Below are positions 1 through 6,580 of a DNA stretch of 6,613 bases, piece by piece. A model generated the notes under the pieces. The model had not been told where the DNA came from and searched no databases. It saw only the letters and a list, made by a program, of their open reading frames with translations. The stretch is taken from contig JAIOJM010000087.1 in assembly GCA_019911785.1 (NCBI GenBank), positions 1 through 6,613 of the forward strand. Reading direction: 5' to 3'. Made by a program: the position numbers and the translations under genes. The stretch is from Sulfuricella sp. (GTDB lineage Bacteria; Pseudomonadota; Gammaproteobacteria; Burkholderiales; Sulfuricellaceae). Each line of letters begins with the position of its first letter. Position 1 is the stretch's first letter.

Positions 1-683
1 AGCGCCTGGCTGCGTCCTTCCAGAACCGCATCGGCGGCGCCCCTGACGTACAGCCGGATGGCCTGAGTCGAGTCGTCATTGCCGGGAATGACGTAATTCA
101 CGCCAATCGGGGAGTTATTGGTATCCACCACGCCAACCACCGGAATGCCCAGCTTGTTGGCTTCAGTGATCGCGCCCTTCTCGTGGCCGACGTCGATCAC
201 GAAAATCATGTCCGGCAGGCCGCCCATATCCTTGATCCCGCCCAGGCTGCGTTCCAGCTTGTCCAGTTCGCGGCGCAGGAGCAGTGCTTCTTTCTTGGCC
301 AGCTTGCCGATGTTCTCTTCCGACAGCATGGTCTGCACTTCCTGCAGACGCTTGATGGACTGCTTGACCGTCTTGAAGTTGGTCAGCATGCCGCCGAGCC
401 AGCGGAAATTCACGAAATGACAACCCGCGCGCTCTGCTTCTTCCTTGAGGATTTCACGAGCCTGGCGCTTGGTGCCGACAAACAGGATGCTGCCCTTGTT
501 CGAAGCCAGTTTGCGCATGAATTTCATCGCATCCTGGTACATCGGCAGGGTTTTTTCCAGGTTGATAATGTGAATCTTGTTGCGGTCGCCGAAAATATAC
601 GGCGCCATCTTGGGGTTCCAGTAACGGGTTTGGTGTCCGAAATGGACGCCCGCTTCCAACATCTGACGCATGGTCACTGACAT
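1..683 (-). CDS. rpsB: 30S ribosomal protein S2, 3' end cut by window edge
   Basis: Ribosomal protein S2 is a late-assembling protein of the small subunit, needed for S1 binding and initiation. The first 227 residues are visible, beginning [20 protein letters not shown], followed by YWNPKM, the HIINLEKT segment (residues 38-45), LFVGTKRQA (67-75), RWLGGMLTN (94-102), the coiled-coil-like helical region (about 105-145), [13 protein letters not shown] (146-158) and VIPGNDD (198-204). These are signature blocks of bacterial S2. E. coli S2 is 241 residues, so probably only about 15-25 residues lie beyond the left edge. The ATG at 683-681 has a good ribosome binding site, AGGAG at 695-691, seven bases upstream. 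By family convention tsf (EF-Ts) should follow to the left; that is outside the window. Expression is probably controlled through the structured leader described separately. No frameshift is seen. Confidence 0.98.
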   Translation of the reverse strand, partial: MSVTMRQMLEAGVHFGHQTRYWNPKMAPYIFGDRNKIHIINLEKTLPMYQDAMKFMRKLASNKGSILFVGTKRQAREILKEEAERAGCHFVNFRWLGGMLTNFKTVKQSIKRLQEVQTMLSEENIGKLAKKEALLLRRELDKLERSLGGIKDMGGLPDMIFVIDVGHEKGAITEANKLGIPVVGVVDTNNSPIGVNYVIPGNDDSTQAIRLYVRGAADAVLEGRSQA

Positions 684-806
684 TTTGCTGCTCCTAGTAA
701 GGGTTATGCCTCCATCCGCCCGATACCACCCGGCTAGCCGGGCACCCTGTACGTTAAGCGGATGTGCGAAGTTTTAAGTTTCAAAGCCATTGGCCATGAA
801 ACTTAA
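684..806 (-). promoter_or_regulatory. structured rpsB mRNA leader, candidate S2 autoregulatory element (t44-like)
   Basis: Seen in the sequence, reading the minus strand: a 7-bp stem CAUCCGC (764-758) with GCGGAUG (719-713), extendable by two G-U pairs; inside it a 6-bp GC hairpin CCCGGC-UA-GCCGGG (742-729); and AGGGU (748-744), which can pair with ACCCU (704-700) outside the stem to make an H-type pseudoknot. The second pseudoknot arm ends four bases before the rpsB Shine-Dalgarno AGGAG (695-691), so folding would affect ribosome access. A further SD-like GGAGG (713-709) lies inside the element with no start codon at a usable distance. Known: in E. coli the rpsB leader (t44 RNA) mediates feedback repression by S2. 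Inference: this is the equivalent element. No alignment was possible, so family membership rests on position and fold. Confidence 0.6.
774..806 (-). repeat. 10-bp perfect inverted repeat, hairpin at the predicted 5' end of the rpsB transcript
   Basis: TTAAGTTTCA (774-783) and TGAAACTTAA (797-806) are exact reverse complements around a 13-base loop. The loop contains a further GCC-AAU-GGC mini-stem on the minus strand. Three more pairs (769-771 with 807-809) are possible past a 2-base bulge. There is no U-tract after it on either strand, so it is not a standard intrinsic terminator for the upstream DsrE-family gene. It falls just where the rpsB transcript is predicted to begin, so it may stabilise the 5' end or form the first helix of the leader. 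Confidence 0.6.
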
Positions 807-812
807 CTTGCA

Positions 813-842
813 ATTCTAACATGCCCGCAAGGATTCCCTCAA
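813..842 (-). promoter_or_regulatory. predicted sigma-70 promoter for rpsB (extended -10)
   Basis: On the minus strand TG-T-TAGAAT (821-813) matches an extended -10 element (TGnTAnnnT). TTGAGG (842-837) is a 4/6 match to the -35 box with an 18-base spacer. Transcription would start near 804-807, giving a leader of about 120 nt. The -35 box overlaps the stop codon (841-839) of the upstream DsrE-family gene, so rpsB could be read both from this promoter and by read-through. Motif match only. Confidence 0.5.
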
Positions 843-1279
843 GGTCGAATGTAAGCCCACCCCTGGCGCTGTCGTTTCATCAGCTCCACCACTCCCGCCT
901 TGACATAGCCGACTGACGGGTACATGTCCGCACGAGTGAGCTTGCGGCCGATCATGGTGTTCTCGCAGGCCACGATTTTCACGCCGCGACTGACCGCCTC
1001 ATCGATTTTCTCGGCTATCTCGGTTTCCAGCAGCACCATGTCCAGGCCGGGGCCGTAGACTACTATCTCGATTTGCACATTCTTTATGCCCAGATCTTGC
1101 TGCACGTTTTTTACATTGCTGAGGGTGAGATACCACTTTTGCGGCTCGCCGTCGCTCACCTGGAATACCACTTTATGGGCCGCTGTTTTGAGCCGCCCAA
1201 CTGGAGAATCCGCAGCGTGCACCGACAGCGACGACATCAGCACCACCGCGAACAATAACGCATTTATTATTCTCCGCAT
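839..1279 (-). CDS. exported DsrE/DsrF-family protein of unknown function
   Basis: A 146-residue protein. Residues 1-22 form a clear Sec signal peptide: MRR, then a hydrophobic stretch IINALLFAVVLMSSLSV, then a V-H-A cleavage site before ADSP. The mature part reads as one DsrE/DsrF-like alpha/beta domain (COG1416 type): KVVFQVSDG (36-44), a helix with NVKNVQQDLG, IEIVVYGPGLDMV (70-82), GVKIVACENTM (99-109) and a C-terminal YVKAGVVELMKRQRQGWAYI segment. Cys105 in VACENT sits where this family often carries its single conserved cysteine. Cytoplasmic relatives (DsrE, TusD) carry sulfur as a persulfide; an exported relative would act in the periplasm, and its substrate is unknown. ATG at 1279-1277 was chosen because GGAGGGA lies three bases upstream. 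The gene is divergent from map, and its 3' end overlaps the predicted rpsB promoter. The family call is by motif reading; the function is open. Confidence 0.85.
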   Translation of the reverse strand: MRRIINALLFAVVLMSSLSVHAADSPVGRLKTAAHKVVFQVSDGEPQKWYLTLSNVKNVQQDLGIKNVQIEIVVYGPGLDMVLLETEIAEKIDEAVSRGVKIVACENTMIGRKLTRADMYPSVGYVKAGVVELMKRQRQGWAYIRP

Positions 1280-1282
1280 TCT

Positions 1283-1289
1283 TCCCTCC
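1283..1289 (-). promoter_or_regulatory. strong Shine-Dalgarno that fixes the start of the DsrE-family gene
   Basis: GGAGGGA on the minus strand ends three bases before ATG 1279-1277. An in-frame TTG at 1291-1289 would place this motif inside the coding region and add four residues (MEGR) ahead of the signal peptide, so the ATG is the better start. Confidence 0.75.
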
Positions 1290-1320
1290 AATCTAGCAAG
1301 CTAAAGGATATTCGGTTATT

Positions 1321-1329
1321 TGATATACT
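1321..1329 (+). promoter_or_regulatory. predicted extended -10 promoter for map-glnD
   Basis: TGATATACT fits the extended -10 consensus TGnTATAAT with one mismatch. No good -35 box is seen at 16-18 bases upstream (around 1300-1307), which is common for extended -10 promoters. Transcription would start near 1336, giving a short leader of about 23 nt before the map ATG. The region is AT-rich compared with its surroundings. On the opposite strand TTGCGG (1337-1332) with GAATAT (1313-1308), spacer 18, is a weak candidate promoter for the DsrE-family gene, which would overlap this one. Confidence 0.45.
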
Positions 1330-1358
1330 GACCGCAATTTAATTCGATCAGCGGCGTC

Positions 1359-2159
1359 ATGTCCATCATAATCAAAACCCCGGAAGAAATTGAAAAAATG
1401 CGCATCGTCGGCAGACTGGCGGCCGAACTGCTCGACTATATCGGCCCCTTCGTCAAAGCGGGCATCACCACCGACGAGCTCGACAAGCTCTGCCACGATT
1501 ACACCGTCAACGTGCAGCATGCCATACCCGCCCCGCTGAATTACGCCCCTTCCGGCCACCACCCTTACCCAAAGTCCATTTGCACGTCCGTCAACCATCA
1601 GGTTTGCCACGGCGTTCCCAGCGACAGGAAGCTCAAACCCGGCGACATCATCAATATCGATGTCACCACCATCAAGGATGGCTATCACGGGGATAGCAGC
1701 CGCATGTACTATGTCGGCGAGCCTTCCATCCAGGCAAAGCGCCTGTGTGAAATCACCTACGAATGCATGTGGCTCGGCATCGCCGCGATCAAGCCGGGCG
1801 CCCACCTGGGCGACATCGGCCATGTCATCCAGCGGCGTGCCGAGAGCAATGGATACAGCGTAGTCCGCGAATTCTGCGGGCACGGAATCGGCGCAAATTT
1901 CCACGAAGAACCCCAAGTCGTGCACTACGGCAAGCCTGGAACCGGCGCAGTACTGTCTCCCGGCATGATCTTCACCATCGAGCCGATGATCAATGCCGGC
2001 CGGCGCGACATCCGCCAGCTTGGCGACGGCTGGTCCATCGTCACCAAGGATCACAGCCTGTCGGCACAGTGGGAACATACCGTCCTGGTCACCGAAACCG
2101 GTTATGAAGTCCTGACACTGTCCGCCGGTTCCCCCAAGAAGCCCGATTTCATCAGCTGA
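1359..2159 (+). CDS. map: type I methionine aminopeptidase
   Basis: A cytosolic metalloenzyme that removes the initiator methionine from nascent proteins when residue 2 is small, after deformylation. At 266 residues it is close to the E. coli enzyme (264). All five metal ligands of the pita-bread fold are visible: D101 in NIDVTTI, D112 in HGDSS, H175 in CGHGIG, E208 in TIEPM and E239 in WEHTVLV. The catalytic histidines H84 (NHQVCHGVP) and H182 (NFHEEP) are also present. There is no N-terminal zinc-finger extension, so it is the short bacterial form (MAP1a). The ATG at 1359 has only a weak purine-rich sequence ahead of it, but the protein aligns with the usual start (MSIIIKTPEEIEKMR). It is divergent from the DsrE-family gene and rpsB and is followed immediately by glnD, an order also found in E. 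coli. Confidence 0.98.
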   Translation: MSIIIKTPEEIEKMRIVGRLAAELLDYIGPFVKAGITTDELDKLCHDYTVNVQHAIPAPLNYAPSGHHPYPKSICTSVNHQVCHGVPSDRKLKPGDIINIDVTTIKDGYHGDSSRMYYVGEPSIQAKRLCEITYECMWLGIAAIKPGAHLGDIGHVIQRRAESNGYSVVREFCGHGIGANFHEEPQVVHYGKPGTGAVLSPGMIFTIEPMINAGRRDIRQLGDGWSIVTKDHSLSAQWEHTVLVTETGYEVLTLSAGSPKKPDFIS

Positions 2160-2164
2160 TTTTG

Positions 2165-4729
2165 ATGGTTCACCCTCCACTGGATACGGCGCGGTGGCGA
2201 GAAACTCTCCGGAACGGCCGGAATGAGCTGCGCCAGGCCTATCTTGCGAAAGGCAATGCCGCCGCTCTCCTGCGCGGCCACAGCAGGCTGGTGGACCAGC
2301 TGCTCCAGACCATCTGGCGACAATTATCCTTGCCTCCCTCCAGCACGCTTATCGCCGTTGGCGGTTACGGCCGCAAACAGCTTTTCCCCGGCTCCGACAT
2401 CGATCTGCTGATTCTTCTCCCGGCGAGTCCGAACGAGGCGCTCGGGCAGAAACTGGAGCAGCTCGTCGGCTTGCTTTGGGACATCGGCCTGGAAGTCGGC
2501 CACAGCGTGCGCACCCTGCCCGAATGCCTGGAGGAAGCAAAGGACATCACGGTCCAGACCAATCTGCTCGAAGCGCGCTTCCTGGCCGGGAACCCCGCGC
2601 TGTTTCAAGGATTTACCGTTGCGGTACAGGAAAACCTGAATGCAAAGGTTTTTTTCGAGGCGAAACTGCTGGAACAGCAGCGACGCCACGCCCGCTTCCA
2701 CGATACCGCCTACAACCTGGAACCCAACCTGAAGGAAAGTCCGGGCGGCCTGCGGGATTTGCAAAACATCCTGTGGGTCAGCCGTGCGCTTGGTTTAGGG
2801 GATAGCTGGAACAAGCTGGCGCTCGAAGCCATCATTACCGCCCAGGAAGCCCGTCAAATCCGTAGCCACGAACGCTTTCTGGAAAACCTGCGCATCCGCC
2901 TGCACTACCTGGCCCGACGGCGCGAGGACCGCCTCCTGTTCGACCACCAGACGCTGCTTGCCGAGCAATGCGGATATTCGGACAAAGTCCAGCGCAGGGC
3001 CAGCGAACAATTGATGCAGCGCTATTACCGCACCGCCAAGGCGGTCAGCCTGCTCAACGAAATCCTGCTGAAAAATCTGCGCGAGCGCGCCTCCCCGGCT
3101 GCCTCATGGCAGGTTGACCCGATCAACGAATACTTCCAGGCCCGCAACGGGCTGCTCGAAATCACCGATGCAGACGCATTCCAGCGTGAACCGGGCGTCA
3201 TCCTGGAAAGCTTTCTGCTGCTCCAGCAACACCCCGAACTGAGCGGCATGAGTGCGGCCACACTGCGAGCACTGTGGCGTTCGACGCCGAAAATCAATGC
3301 CGCCTTCCGGCGCCAGCCCCGCAATCAGGCGTTATTCATGAAAATCATCAGGCAGCCGCGCGGCCTCACCCGCGAATTGCGCCTGATGAACCAGCTCGGC
3401 ATCCTGGGGCGCTACATTCCCGCCTTCGGCCGGATTGTCGGCCAGATGCAGCACGACCTGTTCCACGTCTACACGGTGGACGAGCACATCATGATGGTGG
3501 TGCGCAATCTGAGGCGTTTCACCGTACCGGAATTCGCCCATGAGTTTCCGCTGGCCAGCGAACTCATCAACAGTTTCGAACGCCCGGAGGTGCTCTATCT
3601 GGCGGGCCTGTTCCACGACATCGCCAAAGGGAGGGGTGGCGACCACTCGACACTGGGCACGGCGGATGCGCGCCGTTTTTGCCGACTGCATGGTCTGGGC
3701 GAGGAGGACACCGACATGGTCGCCTGGCTGGTGGAAAACCATCTGGTCATGTCAGCCACAGCTCAAAAGCAGGATACCAGCGACCCCGAAGTGATCGAAT
3801 CCTTCGCCAATCGGGTCTGCGACCAGCGCCATCTCGCCGCACTTTATTTACTCACCGTCGCCGATATTCGGGGCACCAGTCCGAAGGTCTGGAATGGCTG
3901 GAAAGGCAAGCTGCTGGAGGACCTGTTCAGGGCAACGCAACGTTATCTTGCGAGTGGAAGCACCCCGCTGGAGACGCACCTTCAGGCACGTCAAACCGAG
4001 GCACGGTCCATACTCCGCCTTTACGCCTTCGGCAACGACGCGCCCCAGGCGCTATGGGCGCAATTCGAACCGGGCTATTTCCTTCGCCACGAGGCGCAGG
4101 AAATCGCCTGGCACGTCCGCAACCTTCATGGCAAGGTCAACTCGGCACAGCCCGTTGTCAGGGCACGCTTAAGCCCCGCCGGGGAAGGCATCCAGGTGAT
4201 GATCTACACGCCGGACAAGGACGATCTGTTCGCCCGGATTTGCGGTTTTTTCGAACGCAACGACTTCAATATCGTCGAAGCCAAAATCCACACCAGCCGC
4301 CATGGCTACGCCCTTGACAGCTACGTGGTACTGGACGAGGCCAACCGCTCCGCCCATTACCGCGATTTGCTGAGCTTTATCGAATATGAATTGTCGCAGC
4401 GCCTGACTCCGGACATGGCACTGGAACCGCCCCTGCAAGGACGGCTGAGCCGCCACCTCAAGCATTTCCCGATTACGCCGGAAATTGCGATCAAGCCTGA
4501 TGAAAAGGGGGTCTACCACGTGCTGTCAGTCGTTGCGGGCGACCGCCCCGGCTTGCTGTCGCGCATCGCCCAGGTGCTCCTGAAGTACCGCATTCACCTG
4601 CATACGGCAAAAATCTCAACACTGGGTGAACGTGCCGAGGATACCTTCCTGATTTCTGGCGCGGAACTGGAAAACCCGAAAGAAGTGCTGCGGCTCGAAA
4701 CCGATTTGCTGCACCAACTCCAGACCTGA
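2165..4729 (+). CDS. glnD: bifunctional [protein-PII] uridylyltransferase / uridylyl-removing enzyme
   Basis: The primary glutamine sensor of the nitrogen control cascade: it uridylylates PII (GlnB/GlnK) when glutamine is low and removes UMP when glutamine is high. The protein has 854 residues (E. coli 890). In order: a nucleotidyltransferase domain with VGGYGRKQLFPGSDIDLL (65-82; D78 and D80 the metal-binding pair); the GlnD-specific helical domain with NLKESPGGLRDLQ (188-200); an HD hydrolase domain with HVYTVDEH (434-441) and LFHDIAKGRGGDH (482-494; H484-D485); and two ACT domains at about 676-750 (VMIYTPDKDDLFARI) and 784-850 (VLSVVAGDRPGLLSRI). Both catalytic domains look intact, so both activities are expected. 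ATG 2165 lies five bases after the map stop and has no Shine-Dalgarno, suggesting translational coupling; a TTG at 2162 adds one residue and is less likely. Confidence 0.98.
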   Translation: MVHPPLDTARWRETLRNGRNELRQAYLAKGNAAALLRGHSRLVDQLLQTIWRQLSLPPSSTLIAVGGYGRKQLFPGSDIDLLILLPASPNEALGQKLEQLVGLLWDIGLEVGHSVRTLPECLEEAKDITVQTNLLEARFLAGNPALFQGFTVAVQENLNAKVFFEAKLLEQQRRHARFHDTAYNLEPNLKESPGGLRDLQNILWVSRALGLGDSWNKLALEAIITAQEARQIRSHERFLENLRIRLHYLARRREDRLLFDHQTLLAEQCGYSDKVQRRASEQLMQRYYRTAKAVSLLNEILLKNLRERASPAASWQVDPINEYFQARNGLLEITDADAFQREPGVILESFLLLQQHPELSGMSAATLRALWRSTPKINAAFRRQPRNQALFMKIIRQPRGLTRELRLMNQLGILGRYIPAFGRIVGQMQHDLFHVYTVDEHIMMVVRNLRRFTVPEFAHEFPLASELINSFERPEVLYLAGLFHDIAKGRGGDHSTLGTADARRFCRLHGLGEEDTDMVAWLVENHLVMSATAQKQDTSDPEVIESFANRVCDQRHLAALYLLTVADIRGTSPKVWNGWKGKLLEDLFRATQRYLASGSTPLETHLQARQTEARSILRLYAFGNDAPQALWAQFEPGYFLRHEAQEIAWHVRNLHGKVNSAQPVVRARLSPAGEGIQVMIYTPDKDDLFARICGFFERNDFNIVEAKIHTSRHGYALDSYVVLDEANRSAHYRDLLSFIEYELSQRLTPDMALEPPLQGRLSRHLKHFPITPEIAIKPDEKGVYHVLSVVAGDRPGLLSRIAQVLLKYRIHLHTAKISTLGERAEDTFLISGAELENPKEVLRLETDLLHQLQT

Positions 4730-4757
4730 GCCGGAACTTACCCCACTGGACTCCTGG
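4730..4757. other. 28-bp convergent junction, glnD/def, no terminator seen
   Basis: The glnD and def stop codons face each other across 28 bases. I found only a 4-bp complementarity (AGCC 4729-4732 with GGCT 4756-4759) and no GC-rich hairpin with a T-tract on either strand. Either termination is Rho-dependent or the two transcripts overlap at their 3' ends. Confidence 0.6.
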
Positions 4758-5291
4758 CTACTCGGCAATAGGTGGATTGACGGGAAAGAGTTCCTCGACA
4801 AACCCAAACTGACTCATATCCCTGATACGCATCGGGTACAGTATGCCCTGCAAATGGTCACATTCGTGCTGCACCACCCGCGCATGGAAACCGCTCACGC
4901 TACGGTCTATCCGATTGCCGAACTGATCGAAGCCCTGGTAGCGCAACCGTTTGTAGCGTGGCACCAGGCCGCGCAGGCCGGGGATGCTCAGGCAGCCTTC
5001 CCAGCCTTCATCCATCTCGTCGCCGAGCAGCGTTAGCACCGGATTGATCAGCACCGTGTCCGGCACCGGCTCGGCATCCGGGTAGCGCGGGTTGGCGGCC
5101 ACGCCGAAAATCACCACCTGCAAGCCGATCCCGACCTGTGGCGCGGCCAACCCTGCGCCGCTGAGGGCTGCCATGGTGTCGCGCATGTCTTGCACCAGTG
5201 CGTGCAATTCGGAGGTATCGAAGGCGGCAGCCGGCGCCGCCTTTTCCAGCAGGCGCGGGTCGCCCATGCGCAATACGTTTCTAATCGCCAT
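4758..5291 (-). CDS. def: peptide deformylase (not beside fmt)
   Basis: Removes the formyl group from the N-terminal methionine of new proteins, acting in the cytosol at the ribosome before methionine aminopeptidase. The protein has 177 residues. Motif 1 is [10 protein letters not shown] (45-54), motif 2 is EGCLSIPG (98-105; C100 a metal ligand), and motif 3 is QHECDHLQG (141-149; H142 and H146 metal ligands, E143 catalytic). The active site is complete. The stretch [17 protein letters not shown] and [11 protein letters not shown] resembles the type IA-like deformylases often present as a second copy in proteobacteria (inference). ATG 5291 is chosen because it gives the standard start [15 protein letters not shown] and has a GGTGGGG motif at 5302-5296; an upstream in-frame ATG at 5306 would add only MWWGW. 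It overlaps the preceding phosphorylase gene by 11 bases and is therefore probably co-translated. It does not sit next to fmt, so the cell may have another def elsewhere. Confidence 0.96.
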   Translation of the reverse strand: MAIRNVLRMGDPRLLEKAAPAAAFDTSELHALVQDMRDTMAALSGAGLAAPQVGIGLQVVIFGVAANPRYPDAEPVPDTVLINPVLTLLGDEMDEGWEGCLSIPGLRGLVPRYKRLRYQGFDQFGNRIDRSVSGFHARVVQHECDHLQGILYPMRIRDMSQFGFVEELFPVNPPIAE

Positions 5292-6027
5292 CCAGCCCCA
5301 CCACATGCTCCAGGATGATTCTTACACGCTGCATGGCCTGCTTCAGCACGGCGTCGATCTCTGCGAAGCTGATGGTGTGCTTGCTGGAATTTCGTCCTGC
5401 GGCGTGATTGGCGACCACGGCAATGGCGGCATAACAGAGCCCCAGCTCACGGGCGAGCACCGCTTCCGGCATGCCGGTCATGCCCACCATGGTGGCGCCG
5501 TCGCGGTCAAGGCGGTTGATTTCAGCCGCCGTTTCCAGGCGCGGACCCTGCACTGCGGCATAGACCCCGCCATCGATGAATTTCTCACCGGCCAGCGATG
5601 CCGCCTGCATGCATCGCGTGCGCATTTTCTCGCAATAGGGCTCGGTGAAATCCACGTGTGTTACCGGTTTTCCGTTTCCATTATAAAAAGTGGCCTTGCG
5701 CCCGTGGGTGTAATCGATGATCTGGTCGGGGATGACGATGGCGCCCGGATCGTAATCCGGGTTGATTCCTCCGACGGCGGCGATCGACACGACGTTCTTC
5801 ACTCCCTGAGCGTGCAGCGCCCACATATTGGCCTGGTAGTTGACCTCGTGCGGCGGGATGGAGTGGCCGTAGCCGTGCCGCGCCATGAATACGACCTCAT
5901 GGTCCTTGATCTTGCCGAAGGTCAGCGCCCCCGAAGGCTCGCCGTAAGGGGTGCGGATCACCTGCCGATGGGTGATCTCCAGATTCGCGAGTTGGGTCAG
6001 ACCAGTGCCGCCGATAATTCCTAACAT
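5281..6027 (-). CDS. S-methyl-5'-thioinosine (or thioadenosine) phosphorylase, PNP/MTAP family
   Basis: A trimeric-type nucleoside phosphorylase of 248 residues that splits a 5'-methylthio nucleoside with phosphate into the base and 5-methylthioribose-1-phosphate. Family motifs: IIGGTGL (4-10) for phosphate, ARHGYGH (49-55), NYQANMWAL (63-71), AVGGIN (84-89), [11 protein letters not shown] (160-170) and VGMTGMPEA (181-189, with the methionine that meets the ribose). Human MTAP uses two aspartates (D220, D222) to bind adenine; here that position reads VVANHAAG, giving N207 and A209, as I recall for the Pseudomonas aeruginosa methylthioinosine phosphorylase. A 6-oxopurine substrate (MTI) is therefore more likely than MTA (inference). 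The ATG at 6027 starts three bases after the phosphoribosyltransferase stop, and an AAGGAAGAG Shine-Dalgarno lies in that gene's last codons. The 3' end overlaps def by 11 bases. An MTA deaminase, needed to make MTI, is not in the window. Confidence 0.93.
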   Translation of the reverse strand: MLGIIGGTGLTQLANLEITHRQVIRTPYGEPSGALTFGKIKDHEVVFMARHGYGHSIPPHEVNYQANMWALHAQGVKNVVSIAAVGGINPDYDPGAIVIPDQIIDYTHGRKATFYNGNGKPVTHVDFTEPYCEKMRTRCMQAASLAGEKFIDGGVYAAVQGPRLETAAEINRLDRDGATMVGMTGMPEAVLARELGLCYAAIAVVANHAAGRNSSKHTISFAEIDAVLKQAMQRVRIILEHVVGLDGD

Positions 6028-6030
6028 TTT

Positions 6031-6579
6031 TTACTCTTCCTTTAATGCATAAATTGCAGGCAAGTTGCGCCACGCCCCGCGCACATCCATGCCGAAGCCG
6101 AACACATAACGGTTGGGCAGGCTGATCCCGACAAAATCCGCCTTGATGGGCTTCTCCCGGCCGAGCGCTTTGTCTGCGAACACGGCGCTGTGGAACGACT
6201 TGGCCCCAAGTTCGAGCACCTTGTCGCGGATCGCCGCCAGGGTGTGGCCTTCATCCAGGATATCGTCGAGCACCAGCACCACCCGCCCCGCCACATTCTC
6301 CCTGGGCATCACTTTCCATTGCAGGGTGTTGCCCTGCGTTTCATTGCCGTAGCGGGTGGCGTGAATGTAGTCGAAATCCAGCGGGAAATTGAGCAGGGGC
6401 AACAGCTGGCCGCTAAACACCACGGCCCCTCCCATCACGCTCAACACCAGCGGGTGGGACTGCCCCAGGGACGCGCCTATTTCGCCGGCCAACCTTTTGA
6501 CGGTGGCGGCGACTTCCTCGGCGGGACAGATTTGCTCCGCCCGGTCAAGAATATCCAGTGCTTCTTGCGCCGAAATCAT
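6031..6579 (-). CDS. hpt: hypoxanthine-guanine phosphoribosyltransferase
   Basis: A cytosolic type I phosphoribosyltransferase that condenses hypoxanthine or guanine with PRPP to give IMP or GMP. The protein has 182 residues. The PRPP signature is VVLVLDDILDEGHTLAA (100-116), with the acidic pair D105-D106, the presumed catalytic D109 and the phosphate loop D109-T113. MGGAVVFSG (49-57) is the pyrophosphate loop. KADFVGISLPNRYVFGFGMD (146-165) matches the purine-binding segment of HPRT, with a lysine, a stacking aromatic and a terminal aspartate in the expected order, which argues against an adenine or orotate enzyme. It belongs to the proteobacterial Hpt-like subgroup rather than being a close match to E. 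coli Hpt (inference), so the symbol is used for function. It is first of the visible three-gene unit. No Shine-Dalgarno precedes ATG 6579, so it may be coupled to a gene beyond the right edge. Confidence 0.92.
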   Translation of the reverse strand: MISAQEALDILDRAEQICPAEEVAATVKRLAGEIGASLGQSHPLVLSVMGGAVVFSGQLLPLLNFPLDFDYIHATRYGNETQGNTLQWKVMPRENVAGRVVLVLDDILDEGHTLAAIRDKVLELGAKSFHSAVFADKALGREKPIKADFVGISLPNRYVFGFGMDVRGAWRNLPAIYALKEE

Positions 6580-6580
6580 T

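Noticed and set aside
183..680. 165-codon plus-strand open frame opposite rpsB
   Set aside because: rpsB on the minus strand is conserved throughout; the opposite frame has no motif support.
729..742. Perfect 14-bp palindrome CCCGGCTAGCCGGG as a stand-alone operator or terminator
   Set aside because: It is followed by no T-tract, and it sits inside the larger stem of the rpsB leader, so it is better read as the inner hairpin of that RNA. A protein site is not excluded.
1289..1291. TTG as start of the DsrE-family gene
   Set aside because: The Shine-Dalgarno GGAGGGA would fall inside the coding region, while ATG 1279-1277 follows it at a normal distance and gives a standard signal peptide.
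1293..2180. 295-codon open frame on the minus strand opposite map
   Set aside because: It is antisense to a fully conserved methionine aminopeptidase with all ligands in place. The translation shows no recognisable motif and is low in complexity typical of antisense frames in GC-rich genes.
3679..4317. 212-codon open frame in an alternative plus frame inside glnD
   Set aside because: The arginine/proline-rich translation is a frame shadow. glnD is continuous through this region with intact HD and ACT domains.
5092..6024. 310-codon open frame on the plus strand opposite def and the phosphorylase
   Set aside because: It spans two convincing genes on the other strand, and its translation matches no family I recognise. 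It is an antisense shadow.
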